Source: Diphasiastrum complanatum (lineage: Eukaryota > Streptophyta > Lycopodiopsida > Lycopodiales > Lycopodiaceae). From it: a stretch of 64,000 nucleotides of DNA. Below are positions 46,311 through 56,676 of this stretch, piece by piece. The notes under the pieces are model-generated. The model was not told the DNA's origin, searched no databases, and was given only the letters and a program-made list of their open reading frames with translations. The stretch's first letter is position 1. Each line of letters starts with the position of its first letter. Both the position numbers and the translations under genes were made by a program. The DNA lies in assembly GCA_029204225.1 (NCBI GenBank), contig CM055098.1, forward strand, positions 6,547,746 through 6,611,745. Direction: 5' to 3'.

Positions 46311-49037
46311 ATGGCAACCTCAATTGGAGTCATGTTGGAAGCCGATGATAGACTTACCTCAAGTAACTATTCATTATGGAAAGTGAGGATGGAGTCACTT
46401 CTTGAGATGAATGATGTTTTGGATATTGTTGTATGTTTGGAGGAGAGAGCAGCAAGACAAGAAGATCAACTGAGGTATGACAAGAGGGCCAAGAAGGCTC
46501 TACACATGATAAAGATGAATGCTACCAATGAACTTCTCAAGGAAGTTGGTAAGTGCACATCATCTTTGGAAGCTTGGAATTCATTGAAGAAGCTTTATGA
46601 ATCCAAGTCTACTTCTAGAGTGTTGACTCTAAGAAGGCAAATCTTTTCCTGTTTGCAAAAGAATGAAGAAAGTCCAAGTACTTTTGTTTTGAGAATGAAA
46701 GCATTGAATGATGAGTTAGCTTGCATAGATGAAAGCATTAAGGAAGGAGAGCTTATTCAAGTGATTCTTAATGGCTTGTTGGATGCTCATGCTAACATTG
46801 TTCAAAGTATTGCTATTCAAAAGACTTTGCCAAGTTTGATGGATCTTCAAGAGATCTTGATCAATGAGGAATATAGGCTTCAAGCAAGAGGTGGATCTAC
46901 ATCAACACTTCAAGAGGATGCTATGTTCACAAAGGGCAAATTCAAGGGCAAAACCAAAAGCAAGTGGTCTAAAGGGCAAGATCAAGTGGATGCTTCTTCA
47001 AGTGGCAAAAAGAAGGATAGATCAAAGCTCAAGTACTTCTATTGTGGCATCAAAGGACACTTTGCAAGTGAGTGCTACAAGAAGAAGAGAGATCAAGGAG
47101 ACAAGCAAGGTAATCTTACTCTTGATGAGGATGGTTTGGATGTGCAAGATGCAAATGATGATGCTTTTGTGATGTCTTCATGTATGCTTACTAATGATGG
47201 AGATCTAGATCCTTGGTGGATTGATAGTGGAGCAAGTTCACACATGACCTTTCACAAAGAGTACTTCACTTCTTTGTTGGCATATGGAGATGACAAGAGG
47301 GTGATCTACACGGCCAATGATGGTGAGTGTGCAATCAAAGGGATTGGCACAATTCCTATTTCTGTCTCTACAAATAGGAATGTTCATTTGGAGGATGTCT
47401 TGTTTATTGCATCTATTACCAAGAATTTGCTTAGTGTGAGTCAAATGCTAAGTAAGGGCCTCAAGGTGGAGTTTGATGGAGATGCTTGTTTGATCAAAAG
47501 GAAGGATGTCTTGATTGGAAAAGGTAAAAGGCAAGGGAAGTTGTTCAAACTTGATGCTTGTATTATTGCTAACCAAGTTGGATGTGTTACAAGGGAGCAA
47601 ATTTTTATTCAAGAGGTTTGGCACAAAAGGATGGGACACCTCAATTTCAAGTCATTGGAGGTAATGGCAAGAAAGAAGGTTGTGATTGGTCTTCCAAGCT
47701 CCTTAAGTAATGACAAGCATGTTTGTGAGTCTTGTGCTTTGTCTAAGTCACATAGACTACCTTATACTAGATCTATTTCTAGATCTACAAAGCCTTTTCA
47801 ACTTGTACATTCGGATATTCATGGATTTACTACAATTAGCAATAGTGGAGCTAAGATGTATGTAACATTCATTGATGATTTTAGTAGATTTTGTTGGATC
47901 TATCTACTAAAGAGCAAGGATGAAGTGTATGATGTCTTTGTCAAGTTCAAGAATGCAAGGGAGAACCAATTTTCCACAAAGATCAAGTGCTTGAGAGGTG
48001 ACAATGGTGGTGAGTACATATCTAACAAGTTCAAGGCCTTTTGTGATGAGCATGGGATCAAGAGGGAGTATACAACATCAAGGACCCCACAACAAAATGG
48101 AGTGGCTGAAAGGAAGAATAGAACTTTATGTGAAAGTGGTAAAGCTATGAGGTTAAGTGCTAATCTTGACAAACCATTTTGGGATCAAGCTTTGTTGTGT
48201 GCCAATTTCTTGTGCAATAGGTGGCCGAGTGCTATTTTGGATGGAAGGACACCTTTTGAGATGCTATTCAAGAGGAGGCCGAGTGTCAACTTTCTAAGAA
48301 CCTTTGGATGCACATGCTATGTCAACATTACTCTTGATGATAGGACCAAGGAGGATCCATCTTCAAGAAGAGGTATTTTTGTTGGATATAGTGAGGTGAG
48401 TAAAGCCTACAAGGTTTACATTCCTTCTACTAACAAAGTGATTGTTGGTAGAGATGTCATTTTTTATGAGGGAAACATTCCAAAGGTGTCTTCAAGCATG
48501 ATTGATGGTGAAGTAGATGGATCTAACATTCTTGATGTCGATGAGAAGGATCCTACTTTGGATGGTGGTGATGATGGACCTTCATCAAGTCAAAAGCCAA
48601 GGAGAACATCAAGAGAAAGACAAGTACCTTCAAGGCTCACATATGATCAAAAGGGTAAGCAAGTAGTTTCTGGAAATTATGTTGCTTTTCTAACCTCTTT
48701 GCATGAGCCTACAAGTGTAGATCAAGCAAGGAAAGTAGAGGAGTGGATCCAAGCAATGGATCTTGAGTATCGATCTCTTATGAAGAATGGAACATCTTTT
48801 GGAGGATCTTCTTGTGTACATGGAGCTATGAAACTGGATGGATGTTATCTTGCTATAAAATCAAGTATTGGATCTGGAAAACAAAGTTTGATCAATGACT
48901 TTGATGATCAAGTTGAAGATCAAGAGGTTGATCTCAAAGCGCTTCAACTAGTCAAAAGGGAACTTGGCAATTTGGAGCTAGTCAAGAGCATCAAAGGAGA
49001 GGTAATTGGAAAAGGTGTTATGGATCTGTTTTTGTAG
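46311..49037 (+). CDS. gag-protease-integrase polyprotein fused to module sequence
   Basis: A frame of 908 codons. MATSIGVMLEADDRLTSSNY starts gag. The knuckle reads YFYCGIKGHFASEC: the first zinc Cys is Tyr (TAC at 47034-47036), while the relative at 58577-62189 keeps Cys. Protease has DPWWIDSGASSH. Integrase has WHKRMGHLNF, CESCALSKSHRLPY, LVHSDIHG, GDNGGEY and AERKNRT, so the DDE triad is present. The RT N-terminus begins (EEWIQAMDLEYRSLMKNGT), then the frame runs about 80 codons into the foreign module (SFGGSSCVHGAMKLDG onward) and ends at a TAG (49035-49037). A gag-PR-IN product is conceivable, but without RT and with a damaged knuckle. Confidence 0.85.
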   Translation: MATSIGVMLEADDRLTSSNYSLWKVRMESLLEMNDVLDIVVCLEERAARQEDQLRYDKRAKKALHMIKMNATNELLKEVGKCTSSLEAWNSLKKLYESKSTSRVLTLRRQIFSCLQKNEESPSTFVLRMKALNDELACIDESIKEGELIQVILNGLLDAHANIVQSIAIQKTLPSLMDLQEILINEEYRLQARGGSTSTLQEDAMFTKGKFKGKTKSKWSKGQDQVDASSSGKKKDRSKLKYFYCGIKGHFASECYKKKRDQGDKQGNLTLDEDGLDVQDANDDAFVMSSCMLTNDGDLDPWWIDSGASSHMTFHKEYFTSLLAYGDDKRVIYTANDGECAIKGIGTIPISVSTNRNVHLEDVLFIASITKNLLSVSQMLSKGLKVEFDGDACLIKRKDVLIGKGKRQGKLFKLDACIIANQVGCVTREQIFIQEVWHKRMGHLNFKSLEVMARKKVVIGLPSSLSNDKHVCESCALSKSHRLPYTRSISRSTKPFQLVHSDIHGFTTISNSGAKMYVTFIDDFSRFCWIYLLKSKDEVYDVFVKFKNARENQFSTKIKCLRGDNGGEYISNKFKAFCDEHGIKREYTTSRTPQQNGVAERKNRTLCESGKAMRLSANLDKPFWDQALLCANFLCNRWPSAILDGRTPFEMLFKRRPSVNFLRTFGCTCYVNITLDDRTKEDPSSRRGIFVGYSEVSKAYKVYIPSTNKVIVGRDVIFYEGNIPKVSSSMIDGEVDGSNILDVDEKDPTLDGGDDGPSSSQKPRRTSRERQVPSRLTYDQKGKQVVSGNYVAFLTSLHEPTSVDQARKVEEWIQAMDLEYRSLMKNGTSFGGSSCVHGAMKLDGCYLAIKSSIGSGKQSLINDFDDQVEDQEVDLKALQLVKRELGNLELVKSIKGEVIGKGVMDLFL

Positions 49038-49862
49038 CATATTGAAGACTCAAGTAAGGTCAAGAGAGCAGCAAGGAAGTGTTGTTCAAGTTTACTTTAC
49101 TTGTTCTATCTCATGTTTGAGCAATTTCATGTGGATGTGTGCAAATTGTCAAGATATGGTAAAACTAGCTACATTGGTGAGCATTGTTTTGATGTTGGAT
49201 TTGTACTAGCATTCTTGGCTGATTTTGCTGATGGAAATGAAGCTATTGGAGGTTCATTATGTCACTCATCCATGGCTAAGTTCTCAAGTGTTGAGCTACT
49301 TGGTGCCAATACTTGGAGATTGTCAATTTTTTGTGAATTCATGGTCATTTTCTTGTGTCAAGTAGATCTTGAAGATGGACTAGTGCAAACTACTTGGTTT
49401 ATGGAGTCATGTGGTGATAGATTGGCATCATTAATGTACTCACCTACTCATGGATTTCCAAGGTTTGATAGTTTCTTGTGGCAAGATGAAGATGGAGGCT
49501 CATTCATGGAGTATCATGGTGGATACAAGGCAATAAAGTACAAAGGAGGAGGAGACATGCAAGCAAGAGTTGATCACTCACATTTATTGTTTGTTTGTTG
49601 TATTTTTCCAGAGAATTCAGAGTTGGAAGCATGGTGGAATCATTTTATTTACATTCTATTTGATTCTTCATGTTCTAGTCACATTTTTACATGTAAAATT
49701 GATGTAAGAAATAGTGAAGCATCCCAAGTGGACACTACTATCTATATCAGTTATGGTTGTTTCTATTTTGAGCATTACATGATCATTGAAAGGAGATCTA
49801 TTCTTAGGAAGAAGATCATTCTTATGATGGATCAAAGTTCTATTGGCAAAAACTATGCTAGG
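48795..49862 (+). other. non-copia passenger module, copy 2
   Basis: It replaces RT. Left edge: the frame departs from the copia pattern after SLMKNGT. Right edge: copia resumes with KLGKRVLRYIIGTQDFGIL. The part 48900-49118 is shared with 19915-20114. The rest is unique in this window. From 49101 it is open and continues in frame into RNase H. Function unknown. Confidence 0.7.
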
Positions 49863-50159
49863 AAGCTAGGAAAGCGAGTTTTGAGGTACATCATTGGAAC
49901 TCAAGATTTTGGCATATTGTATGAGGGATCATCACCTAATCTTTTTGGATTTTCAGATTCGGACTATGATGGAGATGTAATGGATAGGAAATCCATTAGT
50001 TCTTATTGTATTTTCATAGGTGATGGAGCTATATCATGGATGTCAAAGAAACAACCCACTATCTCATTGTCATCTAGTGAGGCCGAGTACAAAGCTCAAA
50101 AGGATGATCAAGGATCTTCACTTGCTGGATTTTTCAGAGAGCCCAATCATCTTTTGTGA
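49101..50159 (+). CDS. module-RNase H fusion frame
   Basis: A 352-codon frame. The first 254 codons are passenger sequence that I do not recognise (aromatic- and Cys-rich, for example CKLSRYGKTSYIGEHCF and FRFDSFLW-like segments). The rest is copia RNase H: GFSDSDYDGDVMDRKSISSY, SWMSKKQPTISLSSSEAEYK. A deletion of about 32 bp after AEYKA shifts the frame. The RNase H end continues at 50104-50409 in another frame (CDNQSAQRMASNPIFHARSK, ADIFTKALGK). The absence of stops across the join is notable, but may be chance. Confidence 0.5.
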   Translation: MFYLMFEQFHVDVCKLSRYGKTSYIGEHCFDVGFVLAFLADFADGNEAIGGSLCHSSMAKFSSVELLGANTWRLSIFCEFMVIFLCQVDLEDGLVQTTWFMESCGDRLASLMYSPTHGFPRFDSFLWQDEDGGSFMEYHGGYKAIKYKGGGDMQARVDHSHLLFVCCIFPENSELEAWWNHFIYILFDSSCSSHIFTCKIDVRNSEASQVDTTIYISYGCFYFEHYMIIERRSILRKKIILMMDQSSIGKNYARKLGKRVLRYIIGTQDFGILYEGSSPNLFGFSDSDYDGDVMDRKSISSYCIFIGDGAISWMSKKQPTISLSSSEAEYKAQKDDQGSSLAGFFREPNHLL

Positions 50160-50409
50160 CAATCAATCAGCCCAAAGAATGGCATCCAATCCTATCTTTC
50201 ATGCTAGGAGCAAGCATATTGAGATACAATATCATTTTGTGAGGGAGCGAGTCATTGCAAAGGAGGTGGAGCTTCAACATGTGTCTTCAAGGGAATGTGT
50301 AGCTGATATCTTCACCAAAGCATTGGGAAAATACTTGTTCATGAATCATAGGACTTCACTTGGAGTATTATCAAAGTCTATGCTAGAACTAGTTGAAGAG
50401 GGAGTGTGA
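50104..50409 (+). pseudogene. RNase H C-terminus of element 3 (frameshifted)
   Basis: After the 32-bp deletion the frame reads DLHLLDFSESPIIFCDNQSA, HIEIQYHFVRERVIAKEVEL and SRECVADIFTKALGK. It ends across the purine tract with ELVEEGV. It overlaps the start of the 3' LTR by a few bases, as in other copia. Confidence 0.8.
50395..50404 (+). promoter_or_regulatory. polypurine tract of copia element 3
   Basis: GAAGAGGGAG directly before the 3' LTR. Confidence 0.85.
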
Positions 50410-51054
50410 AAGATTCAACTAGTTTCATCACATTTTGCAATATTTCCATATTTGGCATATTCACGCCAAAACTTGTTTTAGAGTTAGAGGTTGACTTTTC
50501 AAAGTTCATTACTCTAAATTTCATTTGAATAAACACTTTTTGAAAGTGTGGGAAAGATAGAATGCGAGTTTGAGTAGATTCAATTTGAATAAGTTGGGTG
50601 CATTGAATCTAGACCCAAAATTGGTAGGGTTAGCATTTTGGTGGGAAAGCCAAGTGGCCAAATAGGGTTTGGACCTGTTATAAAAGGATGTAACTTGTGG
50701 AGAGAGTCATCTTCTCTCTTCTCTATCTCATTTCATGCTTATACATGGTCCTCTTGGGTTCTACTATCCATTGGTGCACTATCTTGGTGATTGCTTGCAA
50801 TTCTATGTGTAGAATGATCTATATTTGCTTTTTTTGGATCCACATGTGTGAAATACAGTAGCTTGCTGGTTTTGTACGGACAGCAACAATACATAATCAT
50901 TTCATTCAAGTTTGATCAAGTTCTATTAGTGTTTGCATATCAAATTGTGTGTAGATGCTGATTTTTCTACATTGGTGAAATTGGTAGTGTATTTCTCTTT
51001 CTAACCAAAGATCATTCAAGTAGATTGGATCTTAAGGATCTGAAATCTTTCACA
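50405..51054 (+). repeat. 3' LTR of copia element 3
   Basis: 650 bp. TATAAAAG is at 50679-50686. The palindrome has become CACATGTGTG (50841-50850), a CpG-to-TpG change against the 5' LTR. Confidence 0.92.
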
Positions 51055-51699
51055 GTACTCACCTATGTTTCTATTTCTTTAGTTGATGTATTATCTTGCT
51101 TAGTTTTCTAAGATATTGTACCATCATTTGTGTGCTCTTAAATTGAGTGGGGTTTGTGTTTTTAAATTACGTCAATTCATGACATGCTACATTGTTTTAG
51201 GTTTATCAAATTTATTCTACTTCGCTTTCTATTTGTATATTTCATTATCGTGTTGTTTATTTTCTTACTAACTAAAAGATATGTCTGCAAATCATGTTGT
51301 CTACAAATTGTACATAGTACGCTATATCATTGAGAATGCATAAAACTTAATCACTTTAATTTTACATTTATCAAGCTAAAACATTTTTGTCTACTGCCAA
51401 GGGTTGATGTACGACCATACATTAAATACATGATGGTATGTGGCCAAGCCTATGATAGGTATCATAAAATCAACGTTGGAAAAAAAAATCATTGTTATTG
51501 AATGTTCTAGATGGAGGCTATAACTTAACTATTAAGCTTATGTTGAGATGATGAAATAATAAAATATTCTCATTGTTCTATCAAATTTGATTAAAGCAAT
51601 GTATTCTACATGAAAATGTAGCATTTTTGCTTTTTGGATCATCTCAATCCGAACAATATTAAGAAAGTTATCGCCCTTCAAAGTTTTTTAGGCTAAGTT
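51055..51699. other. AT-rich unassigned sequence
   Basis: No gene or repeat recognised. Confidence 0.4.
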
Positions 51700-51853
51700 T
51701 TAGTTCATGTTTGATCAAGATCTATTAGAGTTTGCATCTCAATCTTAGTGTAGATGCTGATTTTTGTACATTGGCAAGATTGGTGAGTTGTTTGTTTTTG
51801 TAACCAAAAATCAATTGTAGATTTGGATCTTAATGGATCTCAGATCCTTCACA
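51700..51853 (+). repeat. isolated LTR 3' remnant (family B-like)
   Basis: TTTGATCAAGATCTATTAG...GATGCTGATTTTTG...GATCCTTCACA follows the order of the last 150 bp of the element 3 LTR, with many changes. No PBS follows. Confidence 0.7.
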
Positions 51854-52640
51854 ATTTTTCTTTTTATGTTCTTCTTTGTTTGGATTAAAAGAACTAATTA
51901 ATTTCTAAGTTGATTCTAATCTTCTAATTAATCTTTTGACAACACAGGTAGTGGGTTCGTGGCCTTGCACATTGTGCTGGCTGGATGTGCATTGTACTGG
52001 TCTAACAAATTGAAGCTTTGCTCCCAGGTTTCTCAACCTACTGTTCGAGTGGTTCTAGGCTGCATACACCACCCAAGCTGTCAGCCTTCAAGTAGAGTTT
52101 TGTGCTTTTGTCTATTTTGTACTTCCCCAAATTTTGAGCTCTTCTGTATGTTGAAGCGTTGAAGGTAACTCTAGATATTTGCATCTCTTTTCGGTGCTCG
52201 CGAGGAAATTGTTGGTATCTCTAGAAAATTTGTGGGTATGACCAGGACCCACTGAGTATCTAGTGAAGAATTCTTTGTCTGTAAAATCAATTTGAACATT
52301 TCTACAAAGGAAATGGAACAACCTCACAAAACGTAATCTGTGGGGCAAAAAAATTCTACAGGCACTTTCCGGATGCCTGAAGGTGAACATAAACAAATTT
52401 CTCTTTTTTTACATGCACCTTTTGCCTGGAAGGTTTACCTCAACAAAAAAAAAAAATGTAAAAATTGAATTCACGTAGAGGAAGGGCCGGCTTTGTGGCC
52501 CTTAAGCTTGCGGAATGCGCTGCGCCCTCGGGCCTTTCTCGGACGCAGCGCCTTCCATGGTAAAAGGGCCTCGGAGGGTGCCCTTCCCTGTAAGCGGCTT
52601 CGACTTGAGGATTGTACAGAAATCCAAGCGATTTCAAAAT
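51854..52640. other. unassigned sequence
   Basis: No gene recognised. GC-rich words near 52495-52600 include an inverted pair GCGCTGCG/CGCAGCGC (about 52508-52555). Confidence 0.35.
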
Positions 52641-52667
52641 TAATGGAACACAACATGTTAAAGTACT

Positions 52668-52797
52668 ATGGAAGGTGTCGGGCATAGGCCATTCTGCCCG
52701 ATAAGGATTTCTAGAATTTTTTCGGGGAGGCTTGGAGGGGCCGAGCTTAAAATTTTTTGGAAACCCGAATTGGGCAGAATGGCATGGCGCTTTCCAT
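52668..52797. repeat. imperfect foldback (hairpin) sequence
   Basis: GCCATTCTGCCCGAT (about 52688-52702) is mirrored by ATTGGGCAGAATGGC (about 52771-52785) with one mismatch. Outer words ATGGAAGG and CTTTCCAT and inner words extend the pairing imperfectly on both sides. It could be a small foldback MITE or a hairpin RNA gene; the sequence does not decide. Confidence 0.55.
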
Positions 52798-52859
52798 TGC
52801 ATAATGGGTACCTTAAATTTTCTCACATGTACATTACGAAGCATAATAGGCAATTTGAT

Positions 52860-53840
52860 TTTGACTTACCACTATGAACGTGCGACATGGCAGTCGTACG
52901 GACAGGGTCAACAGAAAAGTGCAAAATTTGAGTTAGAAAAAAAGCACATATATTTTATGCTTTTTAATCTGTTTAAAAATGGGCATAATATTCACAAGGT
53001 ATCACCAGACCGAACCGGACCTGGGCCACCAACAAAGGAAGTGAAAACAAAAGATGGATCTGGATTCTGGAACTATAAATTCTGAGAGTCTGGCGATCTA
53101 GCGAGTCTTCAAGATATGCTACTTGGGTATATTATGCATAACGTTCTTTTCTAATGTAATTGTTCAGCTCTTTGAGTCAATGTCAATTTCTTGCACCAGA
53201 TGCTCCATCCGCTTTTTTGTTAACAGTCTCAACTTCAAGCCATGAACATGAGATGCAGCAAATTGCAGTGTAGCATGGCCCGAGTCACAAGAGCTGTGGG
53301 CCTGTAAGGGTTGCTTCTCTTGAACGCAATTGGACAAAGGCGGTGACGAGGAGGTGTATTCTTGAGAAGTCCTGCTATCACAAATTGCGCCCCTCATTAC
53401 AATCAATGGCAGTGACATGTCGTACAAATAGATCCCCTTGATGGCCATTGATTGCAAACACGAGAGAAGGTATGAATTTAAGTTCCGGCCTCGTGTAGGA
53501 GCTATTTTTTCAGCAGCTCTGGTTAATGCGACAATCGATTGATTGAACTATATCAGGGATGGGAAGCCATTTGAATGCTGCTATTTCTTTGTTGAAGAAT
53601 AGATTTTATTGTTCTCAAATGTGGCCAGCAGATGCATCAATCCCTTTTGTTTGGTGTTGTCTATTGTTATTTAATAGCTAAATTGATTGATTGTGTTGGT
53701 TGGTTGTTGTCAGCCCTGGCGTTTCCGAACCACGCACCTGCAAAAATGAGCTGTTGTCACATCCAAGGTATTCCATGAAGGATTTTTTTTGTGCGCAAGA
53801 AGGCGTAATCAATGAATGAAAAAAAGAGGATAAAGGGACG
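52860..53840. other. unassigned sequence
   Basis: A minus-strand frame of 97 codons (53164-53457) has no recognisable motif, so I do not call a gene. The run of A at 53819-53825 is the likely Pol III terminator (T run) of the tRNA gene. Confidence 0.4.
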
Positions 53841-53913
53841 CGCCGCCCGGGGGGCTCGAACCCCCGACCACAAGGTTAAGAGCCTTGCGCTCTACCGACT
53901 GAGCTAGGGCGGC
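53841..53913 (-). tRNA. tRNA-Lys (anticodon CTT)
   Basis: The minus strand begins GCCGCCC at 53913 and ends GGGCGGC plus discriminator G at 53841, 73 nt, with a fully paired 7-bp acceptor stem. D arm GCTC-AGTCGGTA-GAGC (A box), anticodon arm CAAGG-CTCTTAA-CCTTG giving CTT, T arm GGGGG-TTCGAGC-CCCCC (B box). No intron. A T run on the minus strand (53819-53825) lies about 16 nt past the 3' end and would stop Pol III. The gene would decode AAG lysine codons in the cytosol. Confidence 0.95.
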
Positions 53914-54373
53914 GCTTGAATTTTAAACAATTCACAATTTTCTTATTGATGTGAAATTGGTTGTAAAAAGGTTTCAAACTAACCTTCTAAAAAACCTATA
54001 AATAAAAAATGAAACGATAAAAAAATGAAATTCAACAATTGGGCTGTTTGTATTTGTCGTTTTTTCACGAGCAATGGATTTGAGTGAACTTCTTGCCTCA
54101 CCAAACAAACAATGCTTGTTGTTGTGAATGTTAAAAGCATACACATGACATGTTGTGGTTGGTCAACAAGAGCCTGATTATGAACCATAACAAGGCCTCA
54201 AAAAAAAGTTTCATCTCAACCATCCATCTGCTACAGCATGCCAAGTATCATTTATCCAACGTCTGTGTTGCGTTGGCGCCTCAAAGGGGCGCTGGGACTT
54301 GAGCGGTTTTCCCAACACGCGCTTAAGTCTAACATTCATCCATCATGCACTTACGTAAAAGCCAACTCAAAAA
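53914..54373. other. unassigned sequence between tRNA and gypsy LTR
   Basis: No gene recognised. The last 140 bp include near-palindromic GGCGCC and GGGGCGC words. Confidence 0.4.
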
Positions 54374-55184
54374 CGTAACAAGCTTAACCATTCAGACTTA
54401 AGAAAACTGGAATCCCAACCAACCCGAAAGCCAACTCAGAATCCGTCCCCAAAAGGTAACCGAAGGCAAAGACAAGCCACACATGAAACCCGAGGCATAG
54501 TGGTCGCCAAACTGACCAATTGGCATAGCGGCAAGCCACACGTCGATGTCGAGGACCCTTAGGCGCCGGTGACGCAAAAAGGTTGTAGTAAGGGTCCTTC
54601 CACTTGGACTAGTTCCGGAGGCGAAACCGAAATGGTAATCATTCCCAAGGATCAACTTTATTAGATTTGGAAGAGGTTAGATTCATACATAGACTGACCG
54701 GTCTCGGGGCCACCAACACGTGTTGGGCATTGTGCCTGGATCGTGCTGGTAGAGGGAGCTGAGACCTGGCGACTGGATTCATGGCGCTGGTTGAGCTGCC
54801 CAAGTTTCTGTCTGTCGGACTCCCCCTATAGTTCTGCTGTGATTTGGCGCACCCCCTCTGTTCTGAAACATAGTGCTTTTTGGTAAAGCACGCTTTTTGG
54901 GACTTAGTTTTTATTTTGCTGATTAAGCCTGGAAAGCCTGGCAGAATCAGTCTGGCTCCCGGACATGGGTCCCGGGAGCCGTCCCGGCGGCAGAATCAAC
55001 TTGCTTCCTGACTAGGCCATGACTCGAGCTCCAGAGCTAGCTCATGACTTGTGACTACTTGACTGGCTCACCACAGGTCGGAGGCTCAGTCCTTGACGTT
55101 CTAACTTGCTCTGGGACCTTAGGGAGCGTCACCCCTTAGAGTCTTACAGGGCACATTGGGTGCACCTGAGTCAGCTTTACAACA
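54374..55184 (-). repeat. 3' LTR of the minus-strand gypsy
   Basis: Minus strand TGTTGTAAAGCTGAC to CTTGTTACG. The terminal CA has changed to CG. It is highly similar to 56677-57487 (same length, scattered substitutions). Confidence 0.9.
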
Positions 55185-55198
55185 TCCTCCCCTCATTT
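55185..55198 (-). promoter_or_regulatory. polypurine tract of the minus-strand gypsy
   Basis: On the minus strand, AAATGAGGGGAGGA lies directly before the 3' LTR. Confidence 0.85.
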
Positions 55199-55435
55199 GA
55201 AAAAGCTGATGTCCTCATCAGGGCCAAACTAGACCTAGGACGTATGGCACGGGCTCAATTCATCGACCTTAACAACTTTTGAACTAAAAAGATACATTGG
55301 CAGTAGCACAGGAAAAGTGTAGATAAAGTTCACTTACGTAAAACCTGTGTAAAGCTGCAAGTGATTTATTGACAAATTTAAGAAAGATACCTGGAAGTTC
55401 CTTGAACTTCAGAATTGGCCATGAGTGTTTATGCA

Positions 55436-56671
55436 GGAGGCATGTCGCCAGGTAGTGCTTTGTGTGCCGATTTGGGAAAACGGCTATTGCGTTGATTCTT
55501 CTGCAGATAATCTGCAAGTACTTCAGGGGCTCTCTCCTTAAGTTTGTCTTCGTACTCCCAAGAAGCCTCAATGAGTGGAGCCCATAGCCACTTCACTAGA
55601 TATTCACGTTGCACGCCAGTTCGCTTTCTATGTGTCAATATTTGTTCTGGTACAAGCTGCCTCTTCAAGTGTCGTTGGTGGGTGACGGAGTTCGTGTTGC
55701 CGATCAAATCGCTCATCTGGTTTGTACCGTTTGAGTAATGAGATATGAAACACATTGTGTATATCCAAGCTGGATGGCAGTGCCAATCGATAAGCCACTG
55801 GGTTGATCTTCTTGGTGACATAATATGGTCCCGCATAAGGTTGAACGAACTTATGAGAGAAACCTTTTGGTAGCGCAATGTTCTTTGTGTTCAGCCACAC
55901 TTGATCACCTTCCTCAAATTCCAGTTCTTGTCGATGTGGGTTTACGTCAGCTGCCATACTTCTTTGGGACTACTCTAAAAATGACTTCACCTCTGTCAGC
56001 TTTGTGTGCCACTCATTGATGAATTTCTCCACAATGGGTACTGGGGTTTCTTGCACACCTGTAAGAAAAGAGCTTGGAACAATCGGTAGCCGACCATTGC
56101 TTATCTCGAAGGGTGCCCGTCCAGTAGATCTGTTCACTTGGTTGTTGTGTGCAAACTCAAGAATATCCAAGTAGTTGACCCAATCGGATTGGTCCCAAGC
56201 GACATAATTTCGTAAATATTGTTCAATCTATCGATTGACACGTTCCGTTTGCCCATCTGTTTGAGGGTGATATGCAGTGCTGAAATTCAGTCCAGTTCCC
56301 ACGAGGTGAAATAGGCAAGTCCAAAACTTTCCGACGAACTTGGTGTCTCGGTCAAAAATAATCGTTCTAGGTAGGCCATGGTATTTGAAGACACATTTGA
56401 AAAATAACCTTGCCACTTCTTTAGTTGTCATTGAACTTTTAGTTGGTAGAAGGTGAGCTTGTTTTAAAAAATGGTCAACCACCACATAAATCGAGTAGAA
56501 ACCCTGGCAACGTGGTAGTTGAACAATAAAATCCATGCTCACTGAGTCCCAAGGGTATGCTGGACATTGACTCATCAAGTCCCTCGTTCTGCCGACCACC
56601 CCGACCGTGGACGCACCCATGCTTACACTGTGGGTAGCACCTTGCACAACGGCTGTCCTGACAAATCCCAA
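55436..56671 (-). pseudogene. gypsy integrase core and chromodomain
   Basis: The minus strand reads WDSVSMDFIVQLPRCQGFYS, VVVDHFLKQAHLL, IIFDRDTKFVGKFW and HPQTDGQTERVNR, which gives the D-D-E integrase triad intact. A TAG follows near 56228 in place of the usual Trp or Gln codon. The frame then continues: LDILEFAHNNQVNRSTGRAP, a stop near 55970, and a GPY/F-like C-terminal domain (VQPYAGPYYVTKKINPVAYR). After another shift come REYLVKWLWAPLIEASWEYE and KERAPEVLADYLQ, a chromodomain, which targets chromoviruses to modified histones. The integrase finger upstream is scrambled at the LTR junction. Confidence 0.85.
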
Positions 56672-56676
56672 AAGAA

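Larger units (their letters stand above)
45066..51054 (+). mobile_element. copia element 3 (family B), RT replaced by a foreign module
   Basis: Two LTRs (645 and 650 bp), a near-perfect TSD, PBS and purine tract are all in place. Gag, protease and integrase form a long frame. Most of RT is missing: at 48795 the sequence leaves copia and returns at 49863 inside the connection to RNase H. About 900 bp of RT (judged from element 2) are replaced by 1,068 bp of other sequence. The LTRs differ more than those of elements 1 and 2, so it is older. Confidence 0.92.

Noticed and set aside
45061-51059. Perfect TSD for element 3
   Set aside because: The flanks are GTATT and GTACT. They are reported as a one-mismatch duplication, not a perfect one.
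52440-52853. 137-codon minus-strand frame over the GC-rich patch
   Set aside because: It runs through the foldback and low-complexity sequence and has no recognisable motif.
53164-53457. 97-codon minus-strand frame
   Set aside because: No domain, codon pattern or splice context supports it. Open frames of this size are expected by chance in this window.
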